Origin: Kudoa neothunni
Lineage: Eukaryota; Cnidaria
Assembly (NCBI GenBank): GCA_964304625.1
Contig: OZ199840.1
Coordinates: forward strand, 2,480,001 to 2,544,000
DNA: 64,000 bases
Reading direction: 5' to 3'
Below, in pieces: positions 22,985-35,199 of this stretch (position 1 is its first letter; each line of letters opens with the position of its first letter). The translations under genes and the position numbers were made by a program. Under the pieces are notes generated by a model. The model did no database searches and was not told the DNA's origin. It saw only the letters and a list, made by a program, of their open reading frames with translations.

Positions 22985-24657
22985 GCGTGCTTATTTGTCA
23001 GCGTTGTTGTGCTAAATTCGTTATTAAATAGATTTTGTTAAAAATATATAATGATTCAATATAGAATAAGTAATTCATATGGTTGTATGTATTGAAATTT
23101 ATTTTGTTATCTACAATAAAATTAGGTGTGAGTAAGTTTTAGAATTGATTTAAACGCATGCGTGGAGTATAAATTTAACACGTTTGCTTACATTCGAGGC
23201 ATAATTATTTTTAAGGCGTTTATTGGTTTTTATTAAATTATTAGGACTTTTTAATATAAAAATCTTATGAACATGACAAGTTTCAAATTTTTTGCTTCTA
23301 TCGCAAAATTTGTAGTAATTTCAAGGAATTATATATAAAAGATCTTAAATGAGTAATAACTGAATATTCTATGTTGTAATTTTAGAGTATATTTTGAAAA
23401 AGCATTTTATGTGTTGTAGTATTTATTACCAATTATAATTAAAATTATTTTGGCTTTTTGAGTTATTTTTACAGTTTGTAGGTCTGATGCAATGGTTTTT
23501 AACCGGTGATTCGCGTATCCATGGGGGGTCTACAAAGGTCGCCCAAGAGATCCGTAACACTCAAAAATATAGAAACTAATAGTAGGTATTTTTTACAAAT
23601 TCATAAATTTTTGTATAAACCCTGTATTTTATTTTCTTATAATTTCTTTAATATATATACGAATCCGCCAGACAATTTAAGCTGAACCCCAATGGTCTAA
23701 TAGCTGCCAAATTAAATATATTAATGGTGACATAAATATTTTCTCAGAATTCCTTGATTTGAAACATAATTAAATGGACGTTATATATAAAATAATTAAG
23801 AAACCTTGAGATTATGTACTAAAAATTATAAAATAAAACAATCTAAAATATATAATTAAAGTACGATTAAAATGTGCGTTGAATCATAATATTTGTTGGG
23901 AGTGTATAATTGATAAATTGACGTTATTAGTTCTTTTTATTACAATAAATTTAAAATAAGAAAATCTTCCTCACATAAATCAATAAATTATAATTGTATT
24001 TTGATATATATTGAGAAAAATTGTGTTGTTTTGCTATGGTAATCTGAATAGTAATAATAGAAACCGTAATATGCTCTTCAGAAATATACGCAGTAGCTTT
24101 TAATTTTTTTTAAGAGATATATGAGATCAAATAATTAAACTTAAATTAGATATAAACTGTGGATATATATGTAGAGAACATCAGGAAAATTTTATTCATT
24201 GTTTTTTAAAATTTACTGTCTCAATAAACTTTTAGGAGTGGCACAAAATATTAAATAAAAATTAAGTTTTAGTATAATTATTTCAAAATTATTTGATAGA
24301 CCGAAAATTGAACTTCTGAAGGAGAAACAGTATTTGGCGTTAATGTGGTTATATAAATTTTCTGAACTAAGTAAAATCCATAAATTTTAATTTTCCAAAT
24401 AAAACATTTATATTTAAATTAAAAAAACAAAATTTTAACAACTAGGCTAAATATTTGCTGAAATCAATATTGATGCATATTGCTAAATAACTGGTAGTTG
24501 CTTTTTATGAACTCAAAATTCTTTTCAATTAATTTATACAACGATTTCTATAATAAGTTTTCTTCGAAAAATTTGAAGCTTATAAAAATTGATTATTGCG
24601 TTCTCTTCTTTGAATAAAAACAAAATTTAAAATAATATTTTCTCCAAACTTTAAACA
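22985..24657. other. Intergenic AT-rich DNA
   Basis: No coding stretch. Apart from the hAT-like end at 23490 it holds only AT-rich sequence and short A/T runs. Confidence 0.3.
23490..23560 (+). mobile_element. hAT (Charlie-like) terminal fragment
   Basis: CAATGGTTTTTAACCGGTGA followed by a G-run (CCATGGGGGGTC) and AAAGG closely follows the hAT-Charlie type 5' end (CAGTGGTTCTCAACC...GGGGGTC...AAGG). I found no partner terminus nearby, so this is a solo end or a decayed MITE. Confidence 0.5.
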
Positions 24658-24661
24658 TTAA

Positions 24662-24960
24662 CCCTCTAAGGATTTTGGGTGAAATTCATCCCAGCATAAT
24701 TTTACGTAACTATTCATCCAAAAAATGTGTTTATTATTCAAAATAAATTCTATATTAACTCAGTATGTTAAAAATATTAAGTAAGTTAGAACTTAAAATA
24801 AAATACATAGTAGTTACGTTTTTACCTTTGTGCGTTACCGAAGAATTGGTGACTTATCACTTATTCCATATAATACTTTAGGAATAAATATATTACAATT
24901 ATTTGTTTGAATTTACTTAAAAAAATTTTGGGATGAATTTCACCCCAAAATCATTGGAGG
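24662..24960. mobile_element. piggyBac-type MITE
   Basis: TTAA (24658-24661) precedes CCCTCTAAGGATTTTGGGTG. The inverted partner ending CACCCCAAAATCATTGGAGG closes at 24960, so the TIRs are about 32 bp with few mismatches. The right TTAA has decayed to TAGT. The interior is non-coding. The CCCTC start after TTAA matches the intact piggyBac at 44.2 kb. Confidence 0.7.
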
Positions 24961-24985
24961 TAGTTCGTTCTTTAATACCTTAGAG

Positions 24986-27405
24986 CAGGGGTTCCGAACA
25001 GGAGATAAATTTTGTTAGGTTAGGGGGTAAACTGTTGAACATAAAAATTTCATGTATAGTAACATTAATTCCTTATGAAAATGAAACGAGTTTTACCAAC
25101 TTTATTTTTATTCAATAAGCACCGGAAAATGTATTTTTGCACATTTACAGTAAATAGAATTTTAGACACATGATCATCACCAACCAAAATCTGTTTAAAT
25201 TTTGTCATGTCGAAGAAATGTACGTATCTAGATTCGTATATACAGTATGGATTTGATCTAATTGTTGTGGATGGGACTGAGAAACCTCAATGTTTTTTGT
25301 GCTCAAAGATCCTTGGAAACGGTTCTATGAAACCTTCCATTCTAAAGCAGCGCCTAGAATCTGTACATCCTTCTCATGCTTCTGGTGATCGAGTTAAATT
25401 TGAGGTAAGGAGGAATAGATTTAGAACCGCGAGGACATTGCCAAAATTTGGTTTCATTCCAGAGAAAAAACCAATGTTTGCAGCGTTCTATTACGTAGCA
25501 CAGCGTATAGCGAAAGCAAAGAAGCCTCATGGCATTGACAAGAATCGTATTAAACCTTGTGGCCTAGATATGGTGGAGCTGGTATGCGGTGAAAATGCAA
25601 GGATGAAAATTCAAGCCATTCCGCTCTCTAATAATACAATTCAACGACGAATTTGCGAAATATCTCAAGATATTTGTGACCAAATTGTTGGAGAAATCAA
25701 ATCCAACAGAGCGAAAATTTCATTGCAACTCGATGAATCCTGTGATGTATCCAATTTTCCACAACTTATTGTTTTTATCAAATACATAAGTGGAAATATT
25801 TTAAAAAATGAACTTTTATTCGGCGATAACTTGGAAAAGACCACTAAAGCTCCTGACGTAATGAAAAAATACAAAACTTTGTTTAAAACTTTTTGTGAGG
25901 AGATAGGCTCTGAACATGCCATTCTTTTACGCCATACGGAAGTAAGATGGTTTTCGAGGGGAATGACTATTAACTGCATTTTTGGGTTTCATACTGAATT
26001 AGAAACTTTTTTTCGCCAGCTCGATTCAAGCATTTGTGAAGACTTCGCTAATCCTAAGCTCATCGCCCACTTACCTTACCTTTCAGATATATTTAATCAT
26101 CTCAATCAAATTAATAAGCAGTAACTATTGTGAAAGCATGCGAGATTATGAAAGCTTTACAAACAAAACTACATTTATGGTTACGTAGGGTGCTACAAAA
26201 TAACAGATCTGTATCAATTACTCTAGTTAATGAAGAAATCGCCGAGCATTTGGAAATTTTGAGGAATCAATTTAATGGCTACTTTCCAAAAGATATGATC
26301 CCGACCGAGAAATGGATTTCGAGACCCTTTTCTATTTTATTATCAGAAACAGATGATAATGAACCTGCGAAAGGCGAACTGATTGATCTACATGGATTGC
26401 TTTGTTCTTTCTTTAAATTGGATGCCAAGTATTTTTTTAGTGTCTGAATATGTTATTAAAAACAGTCGCCACTACTTTCATTTTTCAATTATAATGATAT
26501 ACTCGGTGTGAAAATAATTGAAAATTTCTTTGCTCATGGTCTCTTTTGTGTTTTTATCACGTGGATACTTAAGCTCTTCACTGCATTGCTACACTAAACA
26601 TACTCTAATTTTTATGATGGCTACACATTAAATTTAGCTCATTCCAGGGTCTATCTTAGAAATAAAAATTTTTGAATAAAGTTGAGTTTAAATAGAGAGT
26701 CATTGTTTGATGCCTAAAAAGGATATTTAAATTTAAAAAAATTATATTGACATTATTATTTGAGATTTTCGTCGGTAGCAAAATAATTTCACCTATAGTT
26801 AGACAGATAAAAGTAAATGAAATTTTTTATTTATAAATTAGCAGTAAAGAAACAATGAATTCGCATCGAAAACCACAACTTTGATATCTAACAGTCTTAT
26901 TTTTTAAGCCTTCGAATAATTTTGTTTCTTATTTTATTATTTAAAAAGTTTTAAAACCTATTATTAAAGACAATGAAACTTGGTGTGTTCCATTATTTTG
27001 ACAGATTATATCCAATATATTATTACATAATATTGAGTTTTTTTTCCAGAAATCCTTTAAAATAAATATGAAGTTTTTATCAACAAAACATTTAAGTTTT
27101 TAATACCAATAAAAATAATTGTTTGGGTTAATTTAAAAAAAATTTGGTATTATGTATTACGAAAGGTAATATAACGGTTTTAATCGCTAATGGCGCCATA
27201 AAAAAAAGTTTAAGATTTTTTTTAAGATGAATATTTTTTTATCTTTTAAAATTAAAACCTTGTCGTTATTGTGATTATTAAGATACATTTATAAAAAATA
27301 ATTGCTCATTAAAAAGATATTTAGTGCTATTTTGCGTATTAAAATGGAACAGAAACCCGTTATCGGTTAAAGGGTAAATGATGCTAAGTCGGTTGGGAAC
27401 CCCTG
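24986..27405 (+). mobile_element. hAT element (Buster/ZBED5-like), internally deleted transposase
   Basis: TIRs are CAGGGGTTCCGAAC at 24986 and GTTGGGAACCCCTG ending at 27405. Flanks CCTTAGAG and GTCTAGTG match at 4 of 8 bases and resemble the nTCTAGAn target of Buster-type hATs. Coding positions 25207-26124 and, after a stop, about 26130-26447 give an N-terminal BED-like CFLCSKIL...LKQRLESVHP, then KISLQLDESCDVSNFPQLIV (first catalytic Asp region), then directly SEHAILLRHTEVRWFSRG. About 80 residues that normally lie between these, including the second catalytic Asp, are missing, as is the C-terminal Glu/dimerisation part. It is a deletion derivative that cannot transpose itself. Confidence 0.85.
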
Positions 27406-27439
27406 GTCTAGTGCGATAAACATCAACATACAGTCAGTT

Positions 27440-27673
27440 ATTTGGATTTATCGTAAACAATCCCTCGACATCTTTTGTTTCATTTCGATGGTTTGCTTTA
27501 TTAATTTTCCTGTATATTTCAGTATGTTTCACCTTCATATGTTTAATCATATTACTGATGTTGTAGTTGCTGGATGTTTTTCCTTCTCATGATATAACTG
27601 CACAACATATTGTACAATCAGCCTTATTTTCTCCACTTTTATTTACTTTAAAATATTTCCAAATAGTTGGCAT
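27440..27673 (-). pseudogene. hAT BED zinc-finger fragment
   Basis: Reading minus from an ATG at 27673 gives MPTIWKYFKVNKSGENKADC, then TICCAV, one stop, then NYNISNMIKHMKVKHTEIY. This is a BED zinc finger (C-x2-C ... H-x4-H) with the W-x-YF start typical of hAT transposases and ZBED proteins. Nothing of the catalytic domain follows. It sits between the hAT right end (27405) and the TIR element at 27740. Confidence 0.65.
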
Positions 27674-27739
27674 ATTTGAATGAACTTTTTTTGACTGTAG
27701 TCCTCGTATAACGCGGGTAGAGTTTGAGTGAAACAGAGG

Positions 27740-29784
27740 CGGTTAAAGTGCAGAACAGGTTGATGGATTAGTTATTAATCTCCGTGTTTATTTGCTGCGT
27801 TATTTTTAAGTTACTCAATGTGCTTGATAAGTCTCATTATAAATGCGAGTCAGGTTAAATTGTTTTTTAGGTGTATACCGACGAAAACACGGAAAGAGAA
27901 CCAAATTTACATTCCATTATTTAAAATCCAAACTTTATTTGCATCTCATCTTTTTTATTACCTCTTGTAATACCCAGGATGAATATACAAAAACATTAAT
28001 GTCTTAGCTCAAAATTTGTTCTAATAAGAATTCCTATAAAATAGAGAGCTTAATAAGAGGCTTTTATTTTAAATACTCTGAAATAATTTTACTTATACGG
28101 ATGTGCATAATTTTTGGTTACATATAGATGGAAGATTGGCCAGCAATTGAAACAAAAACATTGGAAGTAAAATGAGAAACCATTAAGAATTGAGTTGAAG
28201 TATATGATGTTTCAAAAATATTCTTATTCGTGACATTTGCAATGCTATTTTTACCACAACATACCCCACTAATTATCAAGACCGTTTGTAATAGTCAGTC
28301 GCGCTTTATTAATTCTAGAAAAAAATTTACGAATATGAACAATAATTGATTGTCTTCTAGTCCGAATTTGTCGATAACTGTATCTACAACGCATCCAAAT
28401 TAAGGAAATTTTTTTGCAACTAGCTCGAACTGCCCAGCGTTGCTTGGGGAAGATTTCGCCTAGAGGCATTTTTTAATAGCATTCAAAAAATATATTGAAA
28501 TCTCGAATTAACCCATAGGAACAAAATAACTAAAAATTTTTAATCAACTTACTATAACGATTTGGATTATGCAATTTAAATTATGATAATTTCTGTGGAG
28601 GAAAGTATTAATCCCTGCGTCCATTTAAAAATTTCGTGGTTCGGCATCAACGCTAAACAAGTTAAGGTCAACGTTGTATTTTTTTTCATTCCGAATTATT
28701 TAAATCCCGTTAAAGTGTTATCTAAAACGTTATTTTTTGGCCTGGAGGATTTTAAAAGTCGAATTCTGGTCCGGCTCGGTAACTGTGAGCACCACTAACT
28801 TTTTAAGAGATAAAAAAATAGAAAAAAATAAAAGAGATAGGAGAAAACTTATGGAAATTAGTCGATATTGCTAGAATTAGCATCGTTTAGCTCGGCATAA
28901 ACAATTTAAATAATTTGGTGAAATAAAAGTACAACCATCCGCATTGAATTTAATCTCGTAAAGTAAAACTTAGCGGACGATTTAATGAAACCTATGAACG
29001 CAGTATTTCCATTATAACGCTTCAATCAATGTAACTTTGACGTTCTCCACAAATTCGTCATTTGTGAAACATATATAGATTTTTTATAACATTTAAAACC
29101 ATTAATAGAACTTATAAAATATACTTATCAAGTCATATACGTTAAAACTCCACAAATAAGGGGTGTATTTAACCAGATACCCAAATAGAAACGCCAACCC
29201 TATATATAAAGATAGATAGAAGCAGTTAATGAACATATGATGGAGCATATAAGGGAGATAGTTAACTTCAACCGACCATCACCATGACATAAGCAAGCGC
29301 TAATCTTATAGATGAACTCATGTAATCCGATAAACAAACTTTAAATCGACAAAATCATTATTTCATAAATACTTTTTGGAAACTTTAGGAGTCCGAAAAC
29401 AATTAAACGACTTTTCTAAATATCACAAATTTATAAAAAGTTGATATATGGCTCCCTATAAGGAAAAAATTATCCGCACATGCGTACTTAGGGGCATACA
29501 CACAAACAAACATACCGACAGTCCTCTTTTATATATATAAAGGATTAAGAGAGTATACCACTAAGTTACATATAACAGTACTTACTTCATTATATAGTTT
29601 AATTTACACAGTAAAGTACAAATTAAGAATTTTTGGATTAATAACATTGAAAGACATAGTCAATATTTAAATTCAAAATTGATCAAACGTTGTATTCTCA
29701 GTTCTCGGTCGAGGCGTGTGCGAGATAAAAATATGGATTATCGACTAATCCCGTCTAATCCATACCTGTTCTGCACTTTAACCG
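27740..29784. mobile_element. TIR element of unassigned superfamily, carrying a Helitron
   Basis: Inverted termini of about 30 bp: CGGTTAAAGTGCAGAACAGG at 27740 and CCTGTTCTGCACTTTAACCG ending 29784, followed inward by matching GGATTAG/CTAATCC. No transposase is visible inside. A complete non-autonomous Helitron (28419-29544) fills most of it. Target duplication is unclear because a second MITE starts within a few bases of the right end. Confidence 0.55.
28419..29544 (-). mobile_element. Complete non-autonomous Helitron
   Basis: On minus the 5' end is TCCTTTATATATATAAAAGA (from 29544), followed by GACTGTCGGTATG. The 3' end is CTAGT at 28419-28423, preceded by the hairpin CCCAAGCAACGCTGGG about 10 nt upstream. 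The element lies between A and T, the rolling-circle Helitron target. There is no Rep/Hel coding. Its ends look intact, so a Helitron replicase could in principle have moved it recently. Confidence 0.75.
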
Positions 29785-29786
29785 GC

Positions 29787-30016
29787 AAAGGCTATTGGCA
29801 CGAGAAAATTTAATCCTAAACGGCATGTTCGCTTGCCCAATGAGAATTTGTAATCTCAACAACTCCAATTTACATGCTGGTTATAGATTTAATTTTTTAG
29901 AATCTGCTATATTTAATTATTTCTGGTCCCTAAGAACGGCACAGTGAGCCAGAAATAATTAAATATAGTCAAAACTAACGTCATGTGAATATTATTTACC
30001 GTGCCAATAGCCACTT
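29787..30016. mobile_element. Short MITE with GGCTATTGGCACG termini
   Basis: Left AAAGGCTATTGGCACG and right CGTGCCAATAGCCACTT form TIRs of 13-16 bp. Inside, TATATTTAATTATTTCTGG and its inverse near 29911-29965 make a second, 20-bp stem. Non-coding, about 230 bp. Superfamily not determined. Confidence 0.55.
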
Positions 30017-30238
30017 CCTTGAGTAATGACATAATAATGAACAGGTCTTTAACGATTCTTGATAACAAAATAAAAGAATGTAGAGAGCAAAAATTCTCAA
30101 AGGTTTGAAGTTATTATTTGGAGCTGAATTTTTTCTCTCCGCATTCTTTTATTTTATTATTGAGAATCGTTAAAAAAGGAATGCTAGAAAACGTTCGCAA
30201 TAGAACGTTTTTTAGGTGCCGCATACATAACCATTACC
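30017..30238. mobile_element. Fold-back MITE built from Merlin TIRs
   Basis: Positions 30125-30238 (ATTCTTTTATTTTATTATTG ... AGGTGCCGCATACATAACCATTACC-like end) match the long TIR of the Merlin copies at 6.5 and 41 kb. Positions 30048-30095 are the inverted counterpart, shorter by about 45 bp. No coding DNA lies between. It is a Merlin-derived MITE. Confidence 0.6.
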
Positions 30239-30539
30239 TGATATTTTATTGACAGACCTAATGAATATTGAAACCTAATATGTTTTTTGTATTATTCAAT
30301 GGTGAAATGCGTAAAGATTCATAAAAATATAAGAATAATTTTAAACAGTCAATTTAAAGATATCTTGATACATTTTAATGTAATTTGACACATTATTCTT
30401 CACTACATACTGGTTTTAAAAATAGAAATTTTATTGGTATCAGTTTTAAGAATCTGTACCTTTTGGGGAGTACCGTGTACTGCTTCAAAGTTGATAGCGG
30501 CTGCCGATACCGTTATTGGCATCGGTATCGAGGCAACCC

Positions 30540-30654
30540 TATTATTTGGTTTACTTAAATTGAACAGATACCCGTTATCGGTTAAGGTAGTGGTAAATGG
30601 TGAAAAAAAATTTGGCCTAGAGGGTAATGATACAAAATCGGTTGGAAACCCCTA
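30540..30654 (+). mobile_element. hAT right-end fragment related to the 27.4-kb end
   Basis: The block from TACCCGTTATCGGTTAA through TCGGTTGGAAACCCCTA repeats the last 70 bp of the hAT element ending at 27405, with short insertions. No left end is found. Confidence 0.5.
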
Positions 30655-31214
30655 CCTTAGAGGGATAAAAGAGTCTTAAAACTTTTTGAATTTTATTATC
30701 TGAAATTATTTGGAGATTTCACTCATTTCGTAAAAAACCTTGGTGTAATTATTTCCAAAGTTTTTTCTTATTTGAATAAGAGTGAATATTTTGTATCAAA
30801 TTTTTCATCAAAATATTTTAAAATACATAACACCAGTCGCTTTTTTTTTTGAAAAATAATTATTTAGTTATTCAAACAAAAAATTTGTATCATTTAAATA
30901 TTGGAAATGCAAAAACTAACTAAGCATAGTTGATGTTAAAACTTGCATCATTGCTGCTATAAAATTTTGTATATGAGGACAACTTACTAGTTTATAGCTC
31001 TTATTATTTTTATTTAGTAATATTAAAAGAGTCATAGGAATTATAAATAAAAATCTTGCTTTAATATTTTTAGTCAATTGGATTTCGACTGTACTCTCAA
31101 ATGTAAAAGTTCCATTTATTAAAGTTTTATGATTAATAAGTAATGAAAATATATCTTAAATTATTTGATTTATTCTGTAGATATTAGTTATTCCAAACCT
31201 CTACTCTGAGTTAA

Positions 31215-32203
31215 CCCTCATGGGACCGACTGGGGTCATTTGTGACCCCAATTTCGGTAGATTGGCTTTTTTTCGCATATTAGACTAAATGAGGTCTCAA
31301 AAATTCTGGATTCCTTAATTATAGTCCATAATTGTTAACTGTAAAGTTACAAAGAAAAAAGTGTAATTACTGATTTAAATATTTTACTCTTAATAAGCGA
31401 TGTGCTCGCTACTTCATTTAAAAGTGATTGTTACGAATTGATATCAAAATAATAAGTATTATAAAGAAAGCTAATGACATTAATTTTGATTAAAAAACGT
31501 TAGAGCATTAATAGAAGCGTAATAAATGCATTTGTTGGTTTCGCGCCGATGAACTTCGTTTGGATATGGTGATTATCCAGAGATTAGCCTTTAGAAGAAA
31601 TTTCAACATGCAATGTAATGAAGGACGGCATACATCGAATTTTTACTTTAAATCAAGAAGAAGAAGAGTCAATAAAATCCGTTACTAACTTTAAAATATA
31701 TTTATTTTTTACTGAAAATATGTTTTATAGTCTCCACATCTGAATAATTATAAGTTAGTTGGGAAGGGCGTAACTGTTTAATAATCAAAGATCAAATTAT
31801 TATCTACTGTTGCATACACGTATTATCGAGCCACGCCGGAGATTGTAATCATCAAATGCTTGGGGTCTCATGCTCAAAGTTCACATTAAAACTCGATTAG
31901 ATATTCTATTATTATCGTTTTCTCTTTGAAAATGTTTTAACATAGTGGTATCTATCTATTTAAGACATTATATCCATTAATATACGAATAACATGAATAA
32001 TGGTTTATGGAGCGATGTACGCATTTAATGGTAACTTAGCTGATAGGAATCCCATTACCAAATTTTTATTAAATACATACAATAAGTATAACAACTAGGC
32101 GGACTGAACGAATATAACCGTTAAAAAAATGAAAAAGTCTTGGGGTCAAAAATGACCCTAATTGATTCCTCGCGTAAATATTTTTCAGTCGGTCCTTCGA
32201 ATG
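31215..32203. mobile_element. Non-autonomous piggyBac-type element
   Basis: TTAA flanks both sides (31211-31214 and 32204-32207). The ends share GGACCGACTG in inverted form. Just inside the left end is the palindrome TGGGGTCATTTGTGACCCCA, with TGGGGTCAAAAATGACCC on the right. This architecture is the same as in the intact piggyBac at 44.2 kb (TGGGGTCTAAAAGACCCCA). The 989-bp interior has no transposase. Confidence 0.7.
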
Positions 32204-32698
32204 TTAAAGTTGTTGTTTCGAATAAAACGTAGATAATAAAATTTATAAAAACTTAATATTTTTTTAGATTAATTTATGAAATGAATAATGGTAGGCATTA
32301 AAGTAAAATTAATCCTGAAGTGATTTTTCGAATTCATAATCACGTTTGTGAGTGTGGTCCAATAGAGGATTCTCCTAATCTTTGTTTACCACACACGTGA
32401 CAATATCAAACGTGATATATCTCAATCTTTATAAAATATATGATAAATAAGATCAAATATCGTTTGAAAAATCACTTATTAATGTTTCTATGATTTTAAG
32501 TTTTCCCAGTAACTTCTATTGAGAAAGAGTGATTTTCGCACATGTCCACATGCTGACGCATCTATTCCTTTTTTAAACAAGTGTATATATGGTAGATTTT
32601 TTGATTTATGATGCATTCCATATTATAATTTTTATTATATGATACTTTATAATTTTTTCGCCAATAGGGATCGAAATAAATCAAGTTGTGGGTGTTCA

Positions 32699-32707
32699 TG
32701 CGCACCC
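32699..32707. promoter_or_regulatory. Weak NRF1-like site upstream of SHMT
   Basis: TGCGCACCC, eight of nine bases of the NRF1 core, 52 bp upstream of the SHMT ATG. Weaker than the sites at UQCC1 and MRPL9. Confidence 0.3.
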
Positions 32708-32758
32708 ACATAAACAAATTTAATAGAGTTTTCAGTTGTTCCAACTTTTATCAGCCTT

Positions 32759-34705
32759 ATGTGGTCAAAGATTGTAAAAAATGTTTCTGAATGTAATGCA
32801 AAAAATGGAATCTTTATTCGTCACTACATTGGCCATAAACATTTAAAAACAGTCGATCCAGAAATGTTTGATTTAATTCAAATTGAAAAACTTCGCCAAT
32901 TGAAAACGATAAATTTAATTGCTTCTGAAGTATTTTTATCATAATTATATTTTTATATTGTGATTACTTAAGAATTATTGTTCATTGGCAACACTTGATG
33001 CGCTCGGATCTTGCCTCACAAACAAATACTCCGAAGGTAGTGTGGGGAGAAGGTATAGTAAGACTCATTATCCTAAAGTTTTTCAAAAAACACATTATTC
33101 TTAGGTTTTATGCAGGGAATGAGATTATAGATAAGATTGAAACTTTAGTTCAAAATAGGGCATTAGAATTGTTCGATCTCAACCCTCAAGAGTGGGGTGT
33201 TAATGTTCAACCGTATTCAGGTTTTGCTTTTATAAACTGAAGTCAAATAACAATTTGTCCATCTACTAAACAGGAAGTATAGCCAATTTTGCCGTGTATA
33301 CTGCTCTTCTCCAACCTCACGACAGAATGATGGGTCTTGATTTGAGTCATGGTGGGCAGTAATTAACGTTTCAAAAATTTTAATTGAATTATATGGATCC
33401 TTTTTTAGTTTGTCACATGGTTTCCGAGTCCAAAGAAGGCCTATTACAGCATCCGCCATATATTTTGATTCACTTCCATATAGATTAAATGTTTTATTTA
33501 CATTTTGTGCGTCCAATTTATTAAAATTTTAGCCTCAAACGGAGCTTATAGATTACGACGAATTGGAAGCAACTGCACTTCGATTTTTTCCAAAAATGAT
33601 AATTGCTGGCGCCAGTTGCTATTCGCGTCTAATTGACTATGCACGAATCAAACAAGTTTTTTTTCTCAGTATTTTTATAATCTATTATTGAAATAAATTT
33701 TAGATATGTGATAAAGTGGGGGCTTTTCTTATGAGTGATGTCGCACACATAAGCGGTCTAATAGCCTCCAAGCTAATTCCGACACCATTCCCTCACAGTG
33801 ATGTAGTGACTACTACCACTCAGAAGTTACTTCGTTCATGCAGGTAATATACTCCATTTTTGGTCTAGTTGTTACAACATTATTGTATAAGGGGTGCTCT
33901 TATATTTTATCGTCGCCAACTGGACAACAACCGAAAGAGTAAGTGTAATAAAAACCCTCTAATTTAATCTGAATAAAATAGTCGATTTGAAAAGCAAAAT
34001 AGATCGATCTGTGTGCCCTGGTATTCAAGGAGGGCCACAGAATAATTCGATTGCGGCGATTGGCGTGTCTTTGAAAGAAGTAACATAATTCATTTCTTTG
34101 ATATTCATAAGAGATCATCAGGCGCAATCCCCAGAATTTATATCCTATCAAAATAAGTTACTTTCAAATTCCAAAACATTATGCAATGAATTACAAAGTC
34201 ATGGTTATCGCATTGTGTCAGGTTATTGCTATTTTTTGAAAAGCTGACCTGATTTCTGCCACAGGAGGAACCGATAATCATCTCTGCTTAGTTGATCTAA
34301 AACCAAAGGTATGTATTTATCATTCAGGTTAACCTTACCGCTTTTTTATTAAAATTGTAAATCAAGGGTCTCACTGGAGATGTAGCTGAGTATATGTTGG
34401 AAAAAGTTTCTATTATTATCAACAGAAATACATGTCCCAACGATATAAGTGCTTTAAAACCTACAGGAATTAGAGTGGGAACCGCCGCTTTAACTTCTAG
34501 AGGTTTTAACGAAAAAAACATTAAAATTGTTGCCGACTACATAGTTGTCACGCTTAACCTATTACAACAGATTTCATCTACCTCAACTATTGATGAAAGA
34601 TCCAAATTGGACGAAATTATAGATAAAGATCCTTACTTAGCATCGTCTCTTGAGAAAATAAAATCAGACGTTGAATCATTTGCTAGCTCGTTTCAAATAC
34701 CATAA
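32759..34705 (+). CDS. SHMT: Serine hydroxymethyltransferase, 12 exons
   Basis: A PLP enzyme that converts serine and tetrahydrofolate to glycine and methylene-tetrahydrofolate. Exons: 32759-32929, 32973-33052, 33105-33220, 33274-33358, 33409-33490, 33533-33655, 33704-33843, 33892-33938, 33982-34079, 34122-34221, 34265-34308 and 34367-34705. The total is 1,425 nt (474 residues), all in phase; introns are 42-58 nt. Landmarks: NLIASE, NKYSEG...[51 protein letters not shown] (PLP-contact Asp and His), [16 protein letters not shown] with the PLP lysine, GIQGGP, GGTDNHL and [16 protein letters not shown]. The usual THKTLRG is TQKLLRS and the usual EGYPGKRYYGG is EGSVGRRFYAG. About 30 residues precede the conserved core; they could be a mitochondrial presequence, so cytosolic or mitochondrial location is open. 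Confidence 0.95.
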
Positions 34706-35195
34706 TTTCTTTTCCTAGTTTAATTGTATTGTGCTTTTTTTGATCTCCTATTATTAAATTATGATTACTTGGGGTATTATCTTTTGTTTTAAGATTGAAA
34801 ATTATTATAAATAAGATGACCCTAAACAATAAATAAATCATAAGTTTTTTAGTCGTCTTCTAACTTCATTTTATTCGTGGCCTGCTAAGTACGTCGTTTA
34901 TGCATTGTTTGGAATCATAAATAATTAACTATAATAAAATGTACGCGGTTTCGCGCCAAAATTCAGAACGTGCGACGATAAAATTCGTATTTTGTGAGAT
35001 TGAAATTACGATATTTTCACTTGATAAAAGCAATCGTTTAAAATGAAAAACATTACGACTACATCCAAGTGGATAATTAGTATTTTATTCTTATCTCGTG
35101 CCACATTTTTCATTAAGTGGAGTTCCCTAAAAAGTTCCCGAATGCTCGAACAACATTATAACATCTTTCCAATAACTAAGGGTGTAGAATTGTTC
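34706..35195. other. Intergenic AT-rich DNA downstream of SHMT
   Basis: No gene or repeat recognised apart from AATAAA near the SHMT end (about 34830), a possible poly(A) signal. Confidence 0.3.
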
Positions 35196-35199
35196 ATTC

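Noticed and set aside
25665-25979. 104-codon minus-strand ORF
   Set aside because: Antisense of the hAT transposase frame.
30434-30679. 81-codon plus-strand ORF
   Set aside because: It overlaps the hAT terminal repeat related to 27.34-27.40 kb and has no protein-like conservation.
33900-34151. Minus-strand ORF within SHMT
   Set aside because: Antisense of exons 8-10 and two introns of SHMT.
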